From NCBI GenBank assembly GCA_958450365.1, contig CAUEEP010000730.1:391001-455000 (forward strand): 64,000 nucleotides of DNA. Reading direction: 5' to 3'. Positions 11,506 to 24,070 of this stretch are shown one piece after another. Under the pieces are notes generated by a model that worked only from the letters and a program-made list of their open reading frames with translations, had not been told where the DNA came from and ran no database searches. The first letter of the stretch is position 1, and each line of letters starts with the position of its first letter. The DNA is from Mesorhabditis belari (taxonomy: Eukaryota; Nematoda; Chromadorea; Rhabditida; Rhabditidae). The position numbers were made by a program, and so were the translations under genes.

Positions 11506-14500
11506 ATGAACGTCGCATTTGTGCCCCTAACCACGCTAGCCGATATCTCATTCTGGAGTTCGATAAACAGCAAAAAGCTGCACGAGTGGAAATTGGACGA
11601 GTCACCAATTGAATGCTTTGCCGAGTATTCGATTCGTGAGTTTCGGTAGGGGATTTCAGATAACGAAAGTTTTTAGAGGATTTCACCGGGAGCCCGTCTC
11701 GACTCTCGTTTTGTCACGATTCTTTTGAAAACGCTTCATCTTCGCGTTTTCACGGCTTTGCCCTCGCATACAACACGATTGAGGGATTTCAAAATGTAGA
11801 TCGACGAAAGATTATTGAGGAGTCAGCGCTTTCGGTGGGATGATAATTAAATAACCAAAATCAAAACGTTTTTAGATATTCCACAACATCAAGAATGGAG
11901 TCTGGTTGGAAAGGCCCGAGATTTTGAACACTTTCGTTCTCACCATACACGCGGTACAATCAATTTCTATAGCTCAATAACATTCATATCTTAGAATTTG
12001 AAAAAGTTTGTCTACACCTATTGGAACTGTGTGCCAGCGTTGTGCTCTCCCGAGAATATCACCTATGTGCAAGAGCCGATTGAGGTACCAAAATGAATTC
12101 AACAAAAAATGAAAAATATTTAGCTCGATACCGGAGCAACCCAGCAACTACTACAATATTATCGAAGCCATGGATATCCATCGATTTTCATCCATCACAA
12201 AAATCTTTGTCTACCCCTATCGCATTTAATGCAAATGACAACGGTGGATGCGGCGGCGGCTTATGTAAGAAATTAACTATGATACACTAGATATGAAAAA
12301 AGGGCCACTTATAATACAACTAGTGGCACCAAGGTGCAAGATAGGTACTGAAGTTAAAGAAGTTCTTTGTGATCTGGAAATCTCTTGAGCATCCGAATAT
12401 TTGAAAATTTTCCCAAACTTTTAGCTGGTTGTGGCTGATGGATCTACGGAGACTCGGGTGCCCGGTTGGACGATTCGAAACGCTTTGGCTGCACTCTCGC
12501 TTTCTCGACCCGACATCAACGAGTATCGCTTGATCAGTCTCCGAGCTTCCCTCCCCTCATTACATTATGTTATTACGGTTTTGTATCCAATACCAATTTT
12601 TGATTCAAAACCGATTCCAGGGTACAATCACCGATCCCTCAAAATTCCCCAAAACGGTTGGCTGGGAGAGGAGTATTCGAGGGAAATTGGAACCGATCAC
12701 TGTCGACATGAAATCACATTTCGATCCGCACAGCCTAATGGAACAAAGTGTTGATCTCAATCTTTCGCTTATCAAATGGAGACTTGTACCAGAGATGAAA
12801 TTGGAAAGATTCAAAGGTTTACAAAAAAGACAACTAGATTCACTCTATTCACTCTATTTAGCGTTACGGACATTGATCTTTGGCGCGGGGACACTTGGAT
12901 GCAATTTGGCTCGATCAATGCTTGGATGGGGAGTGAGACATTTCACGTTTATTGACAACTCGAATGTATCCTACAGTAATCCGGTCAGGTAAATATATGG
13001 TGAATGATCTAAATGAGTGAAACACTTCAGGCAATCACTTTCCGAGTTCGAAGACGCTCGCTTGGGAAAATCGAAAGCCGATTGTGCGGCCAGTGCGTTG
13101 AAGAGAATTTTGCCAACCGTTTATGCGCAATCCGTTCAAATGACTGTCCCAATGCCCGGGCATTCTGTCGGAGCACAAGGTTGGGGAAATTTTTAACGAA
13201 AATCATTGACGGATTCGATAAGAGATTTTTGAAAAATCATAAACTTTTTAGGAGAACAAGAGCTGGAAATCGTTGTCAATCAATTGGAGGAGCTTGTCCT
13301 GCAACATGATGTCCTATTCCTCGCCTTGGACAGTCGAGAAGCTCGCTGGTTGCCAACTGTTCTTGCGAATATCCACAATAAGGTATCTAGATAAATCCAC
13401 GAGAATAAAAAAGAATATCTCTAGATGGCCTACAGTGTGGCTCTCGGTTTTGATACATATGTGATTATTCGGCATGGAGTTGGGGAGAGTGATGTGGCTT
13501 CAACTTCGGAAAGCAGTGTTCGCGGAATTGTCTCCTATTCGAATCTTGCTTGCTACTTTTGCTCGGATGTCACAGCGCCCGGGAATTCGACCACTGATAG
13601 GTAGTCCAACCCAACAGTTATATCAAGAAAAATTGGATTGAGCTTAAACAGTGGGATAAAATTGTTCACTTATGTCACTACAGGGTGCGTCATAATTACC
13701 CGGAATCGCTTCTAAAAGTCCAACTCAAACGAAAATCAAACCAATCTCTCTGATTTTGTCATAAGAAAACTTTGACTAAGTCTCCTGTGCAGTAGCAGTG
13801 CCCAATATTAAGTCGCACACACAATTTTTATATAGGCTTTCAAAGTTGAGAGTCGCGCTTTTGTTGGCATGCACCCTGTAGTTAAGACAACAAAAGTTTA
13901 GCTTATAAATTTGCTCGAGATCTTTTTGACTATTAACAAATTCCTAGACCGAAATAGCATTCATATGATCAACATCTAGAACCCTCGATCAACAGTGTAC
14001 CGTTGCACGCGCGGGTATTTCGATGATTGCTTCCGGATTGGCAACAGAACTGCTTGCTGCCGTTCTCCAACATGAGAACCCCGTTGAGGTATTGGAAGAA
14101 ATTTTGATTTTGATCTTAAACCCCCAATTCAGGCTCCAGCTATAATGGGCGATCTCTCAGCGGAAGATTGCGGAGGACTTCTTGGACATGCTCCACACCA
14201 AATCAGAGGTAAAACTGAAAGATCAGCAGCTCTTCAAAAGAGTTTAGGTTTCATTCATCGATTCCAACAAATGACTCCATGCGTTCGCCGGTTCGACCGA
14301 TGCATTGCTTGCGGGAAAGCGGTGAAAGAGGCCTTTGAGGCGGAGAAATGGCGTTTCGTGAGAGATGTGATGAATAGGTGAGAAAGCGTTGAAGATTCAA
14401 CATTTGATTGTACACTTGATAGACAAGTAAAGTTTGTGCAATCAAATTGCGATTCAAATTCTTATAATCTCAATTCCCATTTAGCCCTAGCCGATTGGAG

Positions 14501-14740
14501 GAGATCACCGGTTTGGATCAACTGCAGGCAAGCGTCGATCAGGTATGGCTTCAATTAGTGCAAATGAATATACTAATGCAAGAAGTCATTGAATATTATG
14601 ATGTAGATTAGGATAAACTAGACTTATCAGACTTTATTGGGTTTGAGTGACTACAAAGGAGCTCTCATGTCAAGAATTTCCAGGTGGATATCGACTTCGC
14701 TAGTGAGGATGATGGGTCTTCGGTTGTCAGCTTTACTTGA
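11506..14740 (+). CDS. atg-7: Autophagy E1-like enzyme ATG7
   Basis: E1-like enzyme that activates ATG8 and ATG12 for conjugation during autophagosome formation. The start is the ATG at 11506 ([17 protein letters not shown]), just after a TTTCAG acceptor usable for trans-splicing. N-terminal domain landmarks are [22 protein letters not shown] and SSVDLNL-type sequence ([18 protein letters not shown]). The adenylation domain has the nucleotide motif [19 protein letters not shown] followed by [14 protein letters not shown]. The E1 catalytic Cys is in [13 protein letters not shown], after [21 protein letters not shown] and a C-x2-C pair (DRCIACGK) follow. The C-terminus ends acidic ([15 protein letters not shown]). 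About 13 exons give roughly 640 residues, close to family length. One intron holds a MITE (13681-13878). Confidence 0.95.
13681..13878. mobile_element. Mariner-type MITE in an atg-7 intron
   Basis: Terminal inverted repeats CAGGGTGC (13681) and GCACCCTG (13878) are flanked on both sides by TA (13679-13680 and 13879-13880), the Tc1/mariner target duplication. About 198 bp with no coding capacity. Confidence 0.8.
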
Positions 14741-15087
14741 ACAATGCGGCTTTATTGCCCAAAACCTCTATATAAATTTGTAACCTTGTCCACAGCAGAC
14801 AAAGTATTATTTTCTAAAAGTTTTACCACATTCCACACCATTTTTGCCCTTAAATTCGTGCCTTTCTTTTATAAATATTCTCTCGCTATACATTTTGCTT
14901 GATCGTCACTTGAAATTTCTTCTTTTCTAGGTATTCAATCACTTAAATACCTCGCTTTTCTTTGTGATAAACAAGCATAAATGAAATGAATATTGGAAAA
15001 GATTTCTCTAGAAAAGAAACATGTTTAACCAAAGGATTCTATCAATGTTTTTTTGTGTGTTGTGTTTTAAAAAGAATTTGTTTCAGA

Positions 15088-16253
15088 ATGGCCTCATCAT
15101 CGAAATCATTTTCAATAAATACAGCGACAAAACTACGGATAAGAGCGAAAATCATTGGGAATAAAGATGAAGAAATGTTTGAGGTAAGTATTGCAAAGAA
15201 ATTAATCGAATTATTGGCTGCCTTTTGCTAGCTCCGAATCTATCTTTAGAAATTTGTTTATGAGATTGAATTGATTTTGGCTTTGATTTTCACAGGAATT
15301 TGATAATCTAGCTCGGTTTTTGCATCAATCAAAAGCCTACCTTCAAAAGAATATAAAAAGTTGAAGAGAATTTTATCTCTAAATAAAGTTATGAACCTTT
15401 AAAGCTTCAAAGATTATCCAAAAGTGGCCTTTAAGTTACAAGAGCTTTTCTGGCTATTATAGATTTGTTAACGATGAGAAGAGTTTATGAATAACAATTA
15501 AAAATTAAAAAAAAGATAAGTTTACCATCAAGTTATTGTGAAGCGAGCTTTATGGCTACTTTGAGCTATCTAGTACAATTAAGTTCATTTCTAGATCTCT
15601 AGACTATTTAGACTCTACGTCATTATAATAAATTCTTTCCAGGTACTTCCATCAACAAGAGTTGATCGCTTGAAGTCAGAAATCTCGGATCGAGTCTCTT
15701 TGCCGGTCGAATCGATTAGATTGATTGCTGGTGGGAAACCGTTAACTGGTAAGATTTTAAAGAAAATCAACTTTTCAAAAGCACTCTTTCAGATGAAACA
15801 AAAACACTACGGGAATATGGATTTGATGATGAGGTCAAGATTATCATCATGTTCCCGGAAAGGGTCGGTTTGAAAGAAAAGGGTTTTTTAAAGCTATGCT
15901 AAACTTTCAGGTAGATCCAAATGGAAGCTTTGAGATTCGACTAGCCGCAGCTTACGGAAATGGACGAAATGGAACACTCGCTATTTTACGGTTCAGAAAA
16001 GTCAGTCTAGTTTCTTTAAAAAGATTATATAGGGTTTTGGATATTGTAGGATACGATTTTATGTTGTCAATTTGATGTAGATCATCAAAATTGACAAAAA
16101 CAAAAGAAAAGAAAACCCTGACACTAAATTGTGAGAGCTGTGAGAGCTATTGACAAGCCTTTTCAGGGTATATCCAATTATTCTCGTGGAATGAATCTCG
16201 ATCAACTTGAGCGTTTCGCAAAAGAAGTCATTAGTAAACGCGAAAATCAATGA
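15088..16253 (+). CDS. Small protein with a ubiquitin-like fold
   Basis: About 150 residues from six exons. The start is ATG at 15088, two bases after a TTTGTTTCAG acceptor, so the message is probably trans-spliced. After a short Ser/Lys N-terminus the reading is LRIRAKIIGNKDEEMFEVLP, then STRVDRLKSEISDRVSLPVE, SIRLIAGGKPLTDETK, LREYGFDDEVKIIIMFPE. That is the beta-beta-alpha-beta pattern of ubiquitin: the helix, RLIAGGKPL in place of RLIFAGKQL, then LREYGF in place of LSDYNI. No C-terminal di-Gly is present, so it is likely a domain protein and not a modifier. A C-terminal helix ends KEVISKRENQ. I cannot name an orthologue. It begins 348 bp after the atg-7 stop, which would allow co-transcription. 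Confidence 0.72.
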
Positions 16254-19200
16254 GATTTTACAATGAGAGCCTTTAAAATTACCTCTATTTTTCGCAATTT
16301 TTTTTTTCTTCACTTTGTGATCACAGTGTCTTCCTCTTTTTTCATTTCAATTTGTTGGTCATTATTGTTGATTTGTCTGTACATTAAATATCTAACGAAT
16401 AACAAAATAGAATCGGTCATCAAACAAAAAAAATATATTTTCATCAAAAAAAAAAGCACTTACGATTTGCAGAAACGAAATTATTTCGAGAGAAGTGCAG
16501 CTAAATAAGCGATGAGATTGTGAAGGGGAATTGGGTTGATTTTGAGAGATTTCTGGTATTCATTTGCGTGCATTTGAGAAAGCTGTGCTAATATTGAAGA
16601 GATTTGAAAAGAGAAAGAGATTCCCGAAATACACTTCAATTACCGTAGGTGACGTTAGGGAAATGTGAAACAAAAATACGCTTCTGAAGAGATGTGACCG
16701 AAGATACTTGCACCAGGAGTGTGCCAGTTTGAATAATGAGCATCAGTACGTGTAAATGCATAAATGAACAGCTTCAATCGATTCGCCGACCCTGAAAACC
16801 CCTGGGTACAAATTTGCAGCTTCAAATCACTTCTGCGTGTCATTTTCAAAGCTAGGAATTTTCTGTACAAAGTGACCGCCAGGTGTTCTTTATGAGGCAG
16901 CGTAATCACTCGCGACCTGGCAAACCCCTCCGGCAAATCCCACACAATGCTTGGCTTTTGAGATCCCTGAAGGATCGGTCAGCTGGTTTTTTAAAAAGCA
17001 AAACTCACGACACAGTACGACACGACACAGGAGCAGAACCCGGACCGTGTGGACCGTAGACAAGCGCGCCCCCGACTGCGCCAGGGCCACAGAAGAGCCC
17101 AGAGACCAGAGAGCCAGAAAAACTCACCCCATCCCCCCAGCCCCACGTGGGCAACCGCTTCAATTTCAGTTCCATTTCATACTTTCATCGATCATTCCCC
17201 CAAAAAGCACAAAACCTTCGAATCGGAATTCATCCGCCTCTTCCATTTCTTTCCCTGCAAACTTCCCCCATCTGTCCAAATATTCTGAACTCTCATTTCT
17301 TCAATTTCTTCCATTCTTCTTCCCCTTTTCACCCCTGTTACCCCTTCCCCTTTTATTTTCCCCGAAGCTTATCCTTTTTCATTGTCGTCATTCCCAAGAA
17401 TTGCCCCCTTTATCAAAATTTCAGCCTTATCTCGAAACTTTTTCCCATGCTCGCTCGCAAAAACCTCAAAGTCCGCTCCACATATAGGTGACCACTGTTC
17501 CGGCAAAGATTTTTCACGTATCCTTATTTTCTAAACAAAAAATGGGTACTTTTGACTACTTTGTCAGCCAGCCAGTGTGCTTTATAGCATTGTTCGCTTA
17601 TTCTTTCAGCATTCTTTAGAAAATCTAGGTCAGCACAGTACAGCATTTAAATGCTAATTCCCGAAGTACCAAAAATAGTCACAAGTACCCAATCAAGTGT
17701 TTATTTTAGTACTCTTGCACATTCAATCAGTTCAAAATCACTTTGTTAACGAACTTTTGAGTCTCTAGTGTAATGAATTTATTTAAAGAAGTTGTTGCTG
17801 TCGATTTTATTTCCCCAAATAAAAAATTGCCTCAACAGCGTCGATTTTTCCTATCGTGATTTGTTGAAAAAGGAGACAAACTGAAGAAGAAGTGAAGAAA
17901 GGGGAAACGAACCGGTCTCTTTCTGAAAAAGAAAAAGATTCTTTTGTATTGAGTGCTTGAAAATGTTCTTCTCTTGCTTTGATCACATCTCTGGCAATGG
18001 CAGCTCTGACCGGGGGAAGGGGAGAAGGGGTACACGGTTGCCCTCGGCTTCACAGCTCCCCCAAATGTTCGCCATGACATAGATAACCGACAACTCTTCT
18101 CTCCTCTTCCTTCTCTTCTCTTCCTTCTCCTCACATTCCAATTGGTTGGTGCTCTTCGATTTTTCTTTGCCTTTGCACGAAGAGAGAAAAGAAAAGTGAC
18201 AACACTGACATTGTGAGGGAAATTTGAGGGTGATTGTTCTTGACAAATATGTACACAGTTCTTTTCAGTCAATTCCGACTCTTGACAGAAAACTTTGGAT
18301 CATTGTCGGTAACGGTTTGAGAGATTCAATCTTTTGAGATGAATTATCATGAAAAAATTCATTCCTTAGATCATCTAGATAATCTTATTCGAGTTTTTAA
18401 GTTCTGAATTCATCCTTAAAGCTCAATTTTTCTTGAGCAAAAGGTACTGTAAAGTATACAGTATCCTGTCTATAGTACTCACTAACAGAAACGAGGACTG
18501 AATATCTTTTAAATCATCAAATTTCTCTATCACCAAACTCATTTGTCCTCTCCTTTTTTTTTCCTCCAAATTTCACTTCCCCATTTTTTTTCTTTTCATT
18601 TCTCTGCCATTTGAAATAAAAAAAATGACCTTGAAAAGAAAACTTTTCAATGAAATAAAAAACAAAAAGCTGAATAATAAAAACATTTGGGGAATCGATT
18701 TTTGAATTGATTATATTAATTGAATGATTTGAGAGATGATTGATCATGAGAGCATGATCAATCCCCCAAAAAAGATTTCTTCTCAATGTAGTAAAAGAGA
18801 TAATAAGATCTAGTAAAAGAGTTTTCTAATGAAAGAGATAATAAGGTCTTTTTCCATTTTTCCAAGATTCCCTTTAAAATTTCTTCAATTTGTTCAATCT
18901 CTTCAATTTGTTCAATTTCTTCTCAATCTTTCTCATTGTCAGCTTACCTCAAAAACTTTCCCCTCTTTTCACTTATATTAAAGTGTTTTCTTTTTAATCG
19001 TTTCGATTTTCTTCTTCTTTTTTTTCTTCTTTTTTTCTTTTTTGTTTCCTTTTCTTTTTCATTCAGCTTTCCCCTTGTCAATTTCAATGCTAGAAGTTTT
19101 TTTTTTGTGTTTGCGATACTGTAAAAGAGAAGAAAGAGGAGTGAGAAATGAGGAATGGATCGAAAATCAAGGCTGTTTATCTTATTGATTCAATTTACGG

Positions 19201-19344
19201 AATGAGAAATAGATTTTAAATAATCTATAGCATTGAAAGATATTTTAGCTAAAGATCAACTTCATTCAGTGTCTCGTTAAAGTAAACTGGAGTCAAGTGA
19301 ATAGCTAAAATCTAAAAGATACCTATTTTACCTCGAAACTGTAA

Positions 19345-19471
19345 GTTAACAAACGAAACAACTTCAAAAGTTAAAGTGATCCCTTTTCAAATCAAAGAGT
19401 TTTCAAATCAAAGAGTTTCCATTCAGTAATCGTCCCATAATGACTTAACTTTTGAAGTTGTTTCGTTTGTT
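19345..19471. repeat. 27-bp perfect inverted repeat
   Basis: Arms aacaaacgaaacaacttcaa-aagttaa (from about 19347) and its exact complement ending near 19470 flank a short AT-rich centre. It lies about 90 bp from the 48-bp array. It may be a fold-back element end or a hairpin RNA. Confidence 0.7.
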
Positions 19472-19565
19472 TCGTGTTCTGCATAAAGTCGTGTTCTCTC
19501 AGGATCTTCTCCGGTTATTAAAAAGCGACAAAATAAATGATTAAATTTATTTTGGCGTCCGTTCC

Positions 19566-19760
19566 GCATTAGCTGCTGAATCAGTTTGGAGCGTTGTCGA
19601 GTAGTTGAAACTTGCATTAGCTGCTGAATCAGTTTGGAGTGTTGTCGAGTAGTTGAAACTTGCATTAGCTGCTGAATCAGTTTGGAGCGTTGTCGAGTAG
19701 TTGAAGCTTGCATTAGCTGCTGAATCAGTTTGGAGCGTTGTCGAGTATTTGAAGCTTGCA
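19566..19760. repeat. 48-bp minisatellite open in two frames
   Basis: Four copies of a 48-bp unit beginning gcattagctgctgaatcagt, about 95% identical. Because 48 is a multiple of three, two minus-strand frames stay open and give 16-residue repeats (QASTTRQRSKLIQQLM or ASFNYSTTLQTDSAAN). I take this as a by-product of the period. Real coding is possible but unsupported by flanking exons. Confidence 0.8.
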
Positions 19761-20849
19761 ATTTTCTCCCCTTCAATGAAATCGAAGAATGAATTCAAAG
19801 CGAAATCATGTTTATTTTGATGAGAATAAACCCCTGAACGAAAACAAACTCTTTCAAAATATTCATTTCATTTCTCAACTTTTTGTAAACTTTTTAATAA
19901 AACTGATTTGGTCTTGGATAACTTTATTGGATTGGATAACTCTTGGATAACTATATTTTATAACTAAAAACCCAAGGTATACGAATATTCAAGAATCCCT
20001 TTCCCTTCTCTCAAATTTACACCACTTTTCGAAAAAAGAGAATTGATACGGGTTACATTCAAAGAATTCAAAGATAAGAGCCGACCTTTATACGAACATT
20101 TTGTGTATCAAGAATGAAATGCTGACGTTAGAATGAAATCAGAAAAAAAAGATTGATGAAATTCCTTTTTTTTGTTGTTGTGTGAAGTGTTATTTTTTCA
20201 TATTCCCGAGTGTTTTTCCAAGCCCCATTTTCTTCTTTCATTTAAACCTCCGCCATTTCATTTTATTGGAAATTTTTGTGAACTTTAAATAGATCAAATG
20301 ATTTGTTTTGAGGGAATGTCAAAATGGAAATTGGGATTTCGTTTGAAATTTTTGAAATGAGAATTGTGCTTTCGATGGTTTTGGCTTGAAATTTCAGCTT
20401 TATTGTTGGATTTGGCTTGGAATTTCAGCGTTACTCAAGAGTAATCCAAGGATTTGGCTTGGAATTTCAGCTTTACTGTTGGATTTGGCTTGGAATTTCA
20501 ACTTTACTGTTGGATTTGGATTAAAATCTTGACCTTGGCTTGACTTGGCCTGGAATATTGGCCTTTTTTCTCAATCTTGATATGTTCCAGTATGCACTTA
20601 GTGTCTCTACAGACAAATTTTTGATGAAACACTTTGTTAACTTTAAAGTGAAAGGGAAACTGTAAGTACGAGTAGTCTATTTGTAAGTATAAATGTAAAC
20701 TTATACGCTTAATACTACTATGTAGTTTTTTTGATTAAACACTCATTTATTAGGGCCTACTAAAAGTCTACTAAATGTACATAATAGCTAAAGTGTTGAT
20801 TTCCTTGAGCATTAAAGTTGCCCAGCTTTTGAAAGATTGATTGATTTAC

Positions 20850-20968
20850 TCATTGATTTACATCTTGTTTCAATTGCACTCAGCTTTTGATAACTACCGT
20901 AAATCCTGCTCATTGATTTACTTCTTGTTTCAATTGCACTCAGCTTTTGATAACTACCGTAAATCCTC
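20850..20968. repeat. 60-bp direct duplication at a MITE edge
   Basis: Two adjacent copies of cattgatttacatcttgttt...taactaccgtaaatcct differ at only one or two positions. The second copy runs into the left end of the MITE at 20955-21391, so the duplication includes its terminal bases. Confidence 0.8.
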
Positions 20969-21391
20969 TATTAGAGTGGCACCTTTTAATGCTAATTTTG
21001 ATAGCTTACAGATCCAAATTTTTCCAAAAAAATTTCCTCCGAAAGTGCTTAAAATCCTTCATATGGATCCCAATCATAATTTTAAAGTCATGGCAGTAAA
21101 ATTCAAATCGATCCTGGAAAAAAATTTTGAGTGAACATTTTTTGAGAAATCATAAGGAGGGGGGCTCAGGGATTTTCGAGGGTCAGATCCGGGGTTAGAG
21201 CCATGGACATAAATTTTTGTTTTAAATGTGTTTTTCGTATGTTTTGGACCAAAAGGAATCGAGTTAGAGGGATTTAAGCAAAAATAATTTTTTTACAACA
21301 ATGTGGTATCCCCTTCTGTGATTTTTTAGGGATCCAAAAAATGGGCACCGAACAATAGAGCGGCATGTCGCTGTAATAGAGGATTTACGGT
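20955..21391. mobile_element. MITE with TACCGTAAATCCTCTATTA ends
   Basis: Left end TACCGTAAATCCTCTATTA and right end TAATAGAGGATTTACGG(T) are inverted. About 437 bp with no coding capacity. The ACCGTAAAT tip is shared with the elements at 23715-24508, so the two families may use the same transposase. Confidence 0.75.
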
Positions 21392-22078
21392 GCTATTCTT
21401 TTAACTAAACCCATTTCTTTTCACTAAATTGTGCAATTTTACAGCTTCATATGTGGTTCTGGTTCAGCTGACATGAAATTTTTTTTGCGTGTGGATTGTC
21501 TACAATGGAGGAAAGAGCGATTGTCTGCTCTGTGCCTAGGCCACGCGCGTTCTGTTTGTATTTTTGGGGAGAGGAGAATAGATGCGAACGGGAATAGAAG
21601 AGAATGGAGGAACGGGGAATGGAAGGGAATGGAAGGAGTGGAAGGGAATGGGAAGGGAGTGGATGGGAATGGATTGGAATGAGTATTGGTTTATGAGACT
21701 GTCAGGTGTGAGAATGATCTGTTGCATTGTTGGGGGGTCTATGCATTGTTAGCTTAACCTTTAAATTTCTCAAAAAGAAACTTTTGAAAAAGAACATCTA
21801 GTAGGAAAGTTTGATGGAAGAATTACTGATTTTGGAAGAATCCTTTCGAAAATCTCAGCTCTAAATCTATTGTAGAATGAATAGATCAAAGAGTTTTCTT
21901 TACACTACTGATTTATTTGACAGATAGGCACCTAGATTTTTATTGTTTTTATATTTTAAACAGATTTCTATTTTACTTGCAAGGCACTAGCCACTTTTGG
22001 ACGAGAAAATAGTGATAGTATAGTGACAATTAATAGGAAACTCTTAGAATACTCAGTTTCTTATAGTAATCTATTCTG

Positions 22079-22261
22079 ATGAGAGGGATCTATTGATTAG
22101 ACTGATGAGAGGGATCTATTGATTAGACTGATGAGAGGGATCTATTGATTAGACTGATGAGAGGGATCTATTGATTAGGCTGATGAGAGGGATCTATTGA
22201 TTAGACTGATGAGAGGGATCTATTGATTAGACTGATGAGAGGGATCTATTGATTAGATTGA
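22079..22261. repeat. 26-bp tandem array (7 copies)
   Basis: Seven nearly identical copies of ctgatgagagggatctattg-attaga. A perfect hairpin (22275-22320) follows directly. Confidence 0.9.
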
Positions 22262-22274
22262 TGAGAGTCAAGAA

Positions 22275-22320
22275 TCACTCTGTGTATCTGACAGATAGAC
22301 TCTGTCAGATACACAGAGTG
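22275..22320. repeat. Perfect 19-bp stem hairpin
   Basis: cactctgtgtatctgacag, a 7-nt loop (atagact), then ctgtcagatacacagagtg. It is immediately next to the 26-bp array. It could be a fold-back scar, a recombination by-product or a small hairpin RNA. No evidence decides. Confidence 0.75.
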
Positions 22321-23714
22321 TAGTAAGCATCTGACTTAGTAAGCAGAGAATCTTTCAATTCACTTGAAAGAGACAACCAATCACTTCTGAAAACATTTTT
22401 GAAACACTTAAGCAACACTTTTGTAGTCTCTTTTTCAGCTTCTTGTTCAGCAAATTTAAAATAGTACTCATTTTTTTCATGAAATTTAAATATCAAAGCA
22501 AATTATACCATCAAGTAGAGGGCTAAAGATCCTGTGGAAAATTGATAAGATCAACAAATCATTTGAACACGTTTTTAAGAACGACAGATCTATTGTCAGC
22601 GAGTGCAGTGTTGTCCCGTCCGTCCCGGTCTCATTCTCAGTCTTTTTCATTCTTTTTCATTCTTTTCCAATCTCTCTCCACCTTTTTTCTCTTGTCTGTA
22701 TGTGTGCGTTCCACAAACAAAGCGTTTCATCCCCCTTTTCCCCATCACAGATTCACAATGATTCGAGATGATGCGCGCGACTCTCCCCTCGCTTTTTTTT
22801 TCTTCATTTTTCCTTTCCATTCAATCCATTCTTCTCTCATATAGCTCTTTTTTTTACTTTCACATTGAATCCTTTTCATTTTTACATTTTTACGGTTTAC
22901 CAAACGAAATAACGTTCCATATCTGTTTTATATTGGAAGGAATAAAGAAAAAAAAATAAAGATTTATGGGAATTTCCAGTTATTGCCTATACTTTTTAGT
23001 TCCGTTTCAGGTTTGCTATTGAATTTGAAATGAATTGAAATCGATTCAATATCAATAAGGTAAATGAATTCTTATATAGAAATGTAATATCTTGATTTTA
23101 ATAGCTTTATCAGGTTGGTCGGAAAGTTTTTTCCGCTTTTTTAAAGGTTAGTTTTAAAAAAAAATAATGAATCAATCAATCTATGATTTGTTTTATCAGG
23201 AAGTCCTATTATTTATTTACAAATTGTTCTTTAAGAAGTTCTTTTGTTGTTTGTTCTTTTCTTTCTTCTGAAAAGTTGGCGTTAGTTCCTTTTTTTTAAA
23301 GGTGTGAAGTCAAGGAGTAAAAAACGATGAAACTCCAAGTTCGGATTTGATCACTTTTTCTCGCAAAACCTATTTTGGGATCAAAAGATAAAAGATAAAG
23401 AATGAAAAAGTTAAGTAGATAGACAGATTTTCAGAGAAATTAAGTCAGTTTAGCCTTTAGTCAGTCAGTTTCGTCAGTCAGTCAGTTTAGTCAGTCAATT
23501 AGCCTAAGTCATTCGATTTGATTCAATATCGATTGAATTCTATTCGCTCTATGTCGTTCTATGTGAATTCTATGTCGATCGAAAAAAAAAACAAGAATTT
23601 CTATTCGAATTTGCTTCAAATTTTAGTTAAATTTGGCTAAAAATGGGTTAAATTGAATAGTTAATCATTTTTATGACTTACTAGCCAACTAGACTAGCCA
23701 CTTTTTAGTGAAAG

Positions 23715-23986
23715 TTACCGTAAATACTGTGATAGCACCCCACCCCCCTCGTACAGCCGCGTAGTCGCTAAAGTTTTCTAGTATTTCATTTTTTTTCAAA
23801 GCGCCCGTACTTTCAAAAAATGCGTCTTTGGTATCAAAAAATAGCCCTGAATCTCAGCTATTTTTTGATACCTAAGCGCGCATCGTAGCATAAACCAGTG
23901 TCGAGAAAAACTCGTTCAAAGCTAGACTACGCAACACTTCGCACCGTCATTATCGGGGTGGGGTACTATTACAGTATTTACGGTAA
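23715..23986. mobile_element. MITE copy 1, TTACCGTAAATACTG ends
   Basis: The left end TTACCGTAAATACTGTGATA is inverted relative to the right end TACAGTATTTACGGTAA. Inside, CACCCCACCCCCC faces GGGGTGGGGT, and a central arm ggtatcaaaaaatagccctg pairs with its complement. No coding capacity. A second copy in the same orientation begins 254 bp further on. Confidence 0.85.
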
Positions 23987-24070
23987 GTGATTATAAAAGA
24001 AAGATTTCAGATTAGAATACAAATATACAAATATTAAATTACAACTATGCTTTAAATAGTAAAAAATGAA

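Noticed and set aside
16951..17487. 178-codon plus-strand open frame
   Set aside because: Pro/Ser/Phe-rich translation follows a pyrimidine tract, other frames in the tract are equally open, and there is no domain, splice context or conserved motif.
22542..22959. Two overlapping plus-strand frames rich in Phe and Ser
   Set aside because: Low-complexity output of a pyrimidine island; no splice-linked partner exon or conserved motif.
23110..23160. Lone mariner-like tip (caggttggtcggaaagtttt)
   Set aside because: I could not find the matching inverted end within the next several kilobases, so no element can be delimited.
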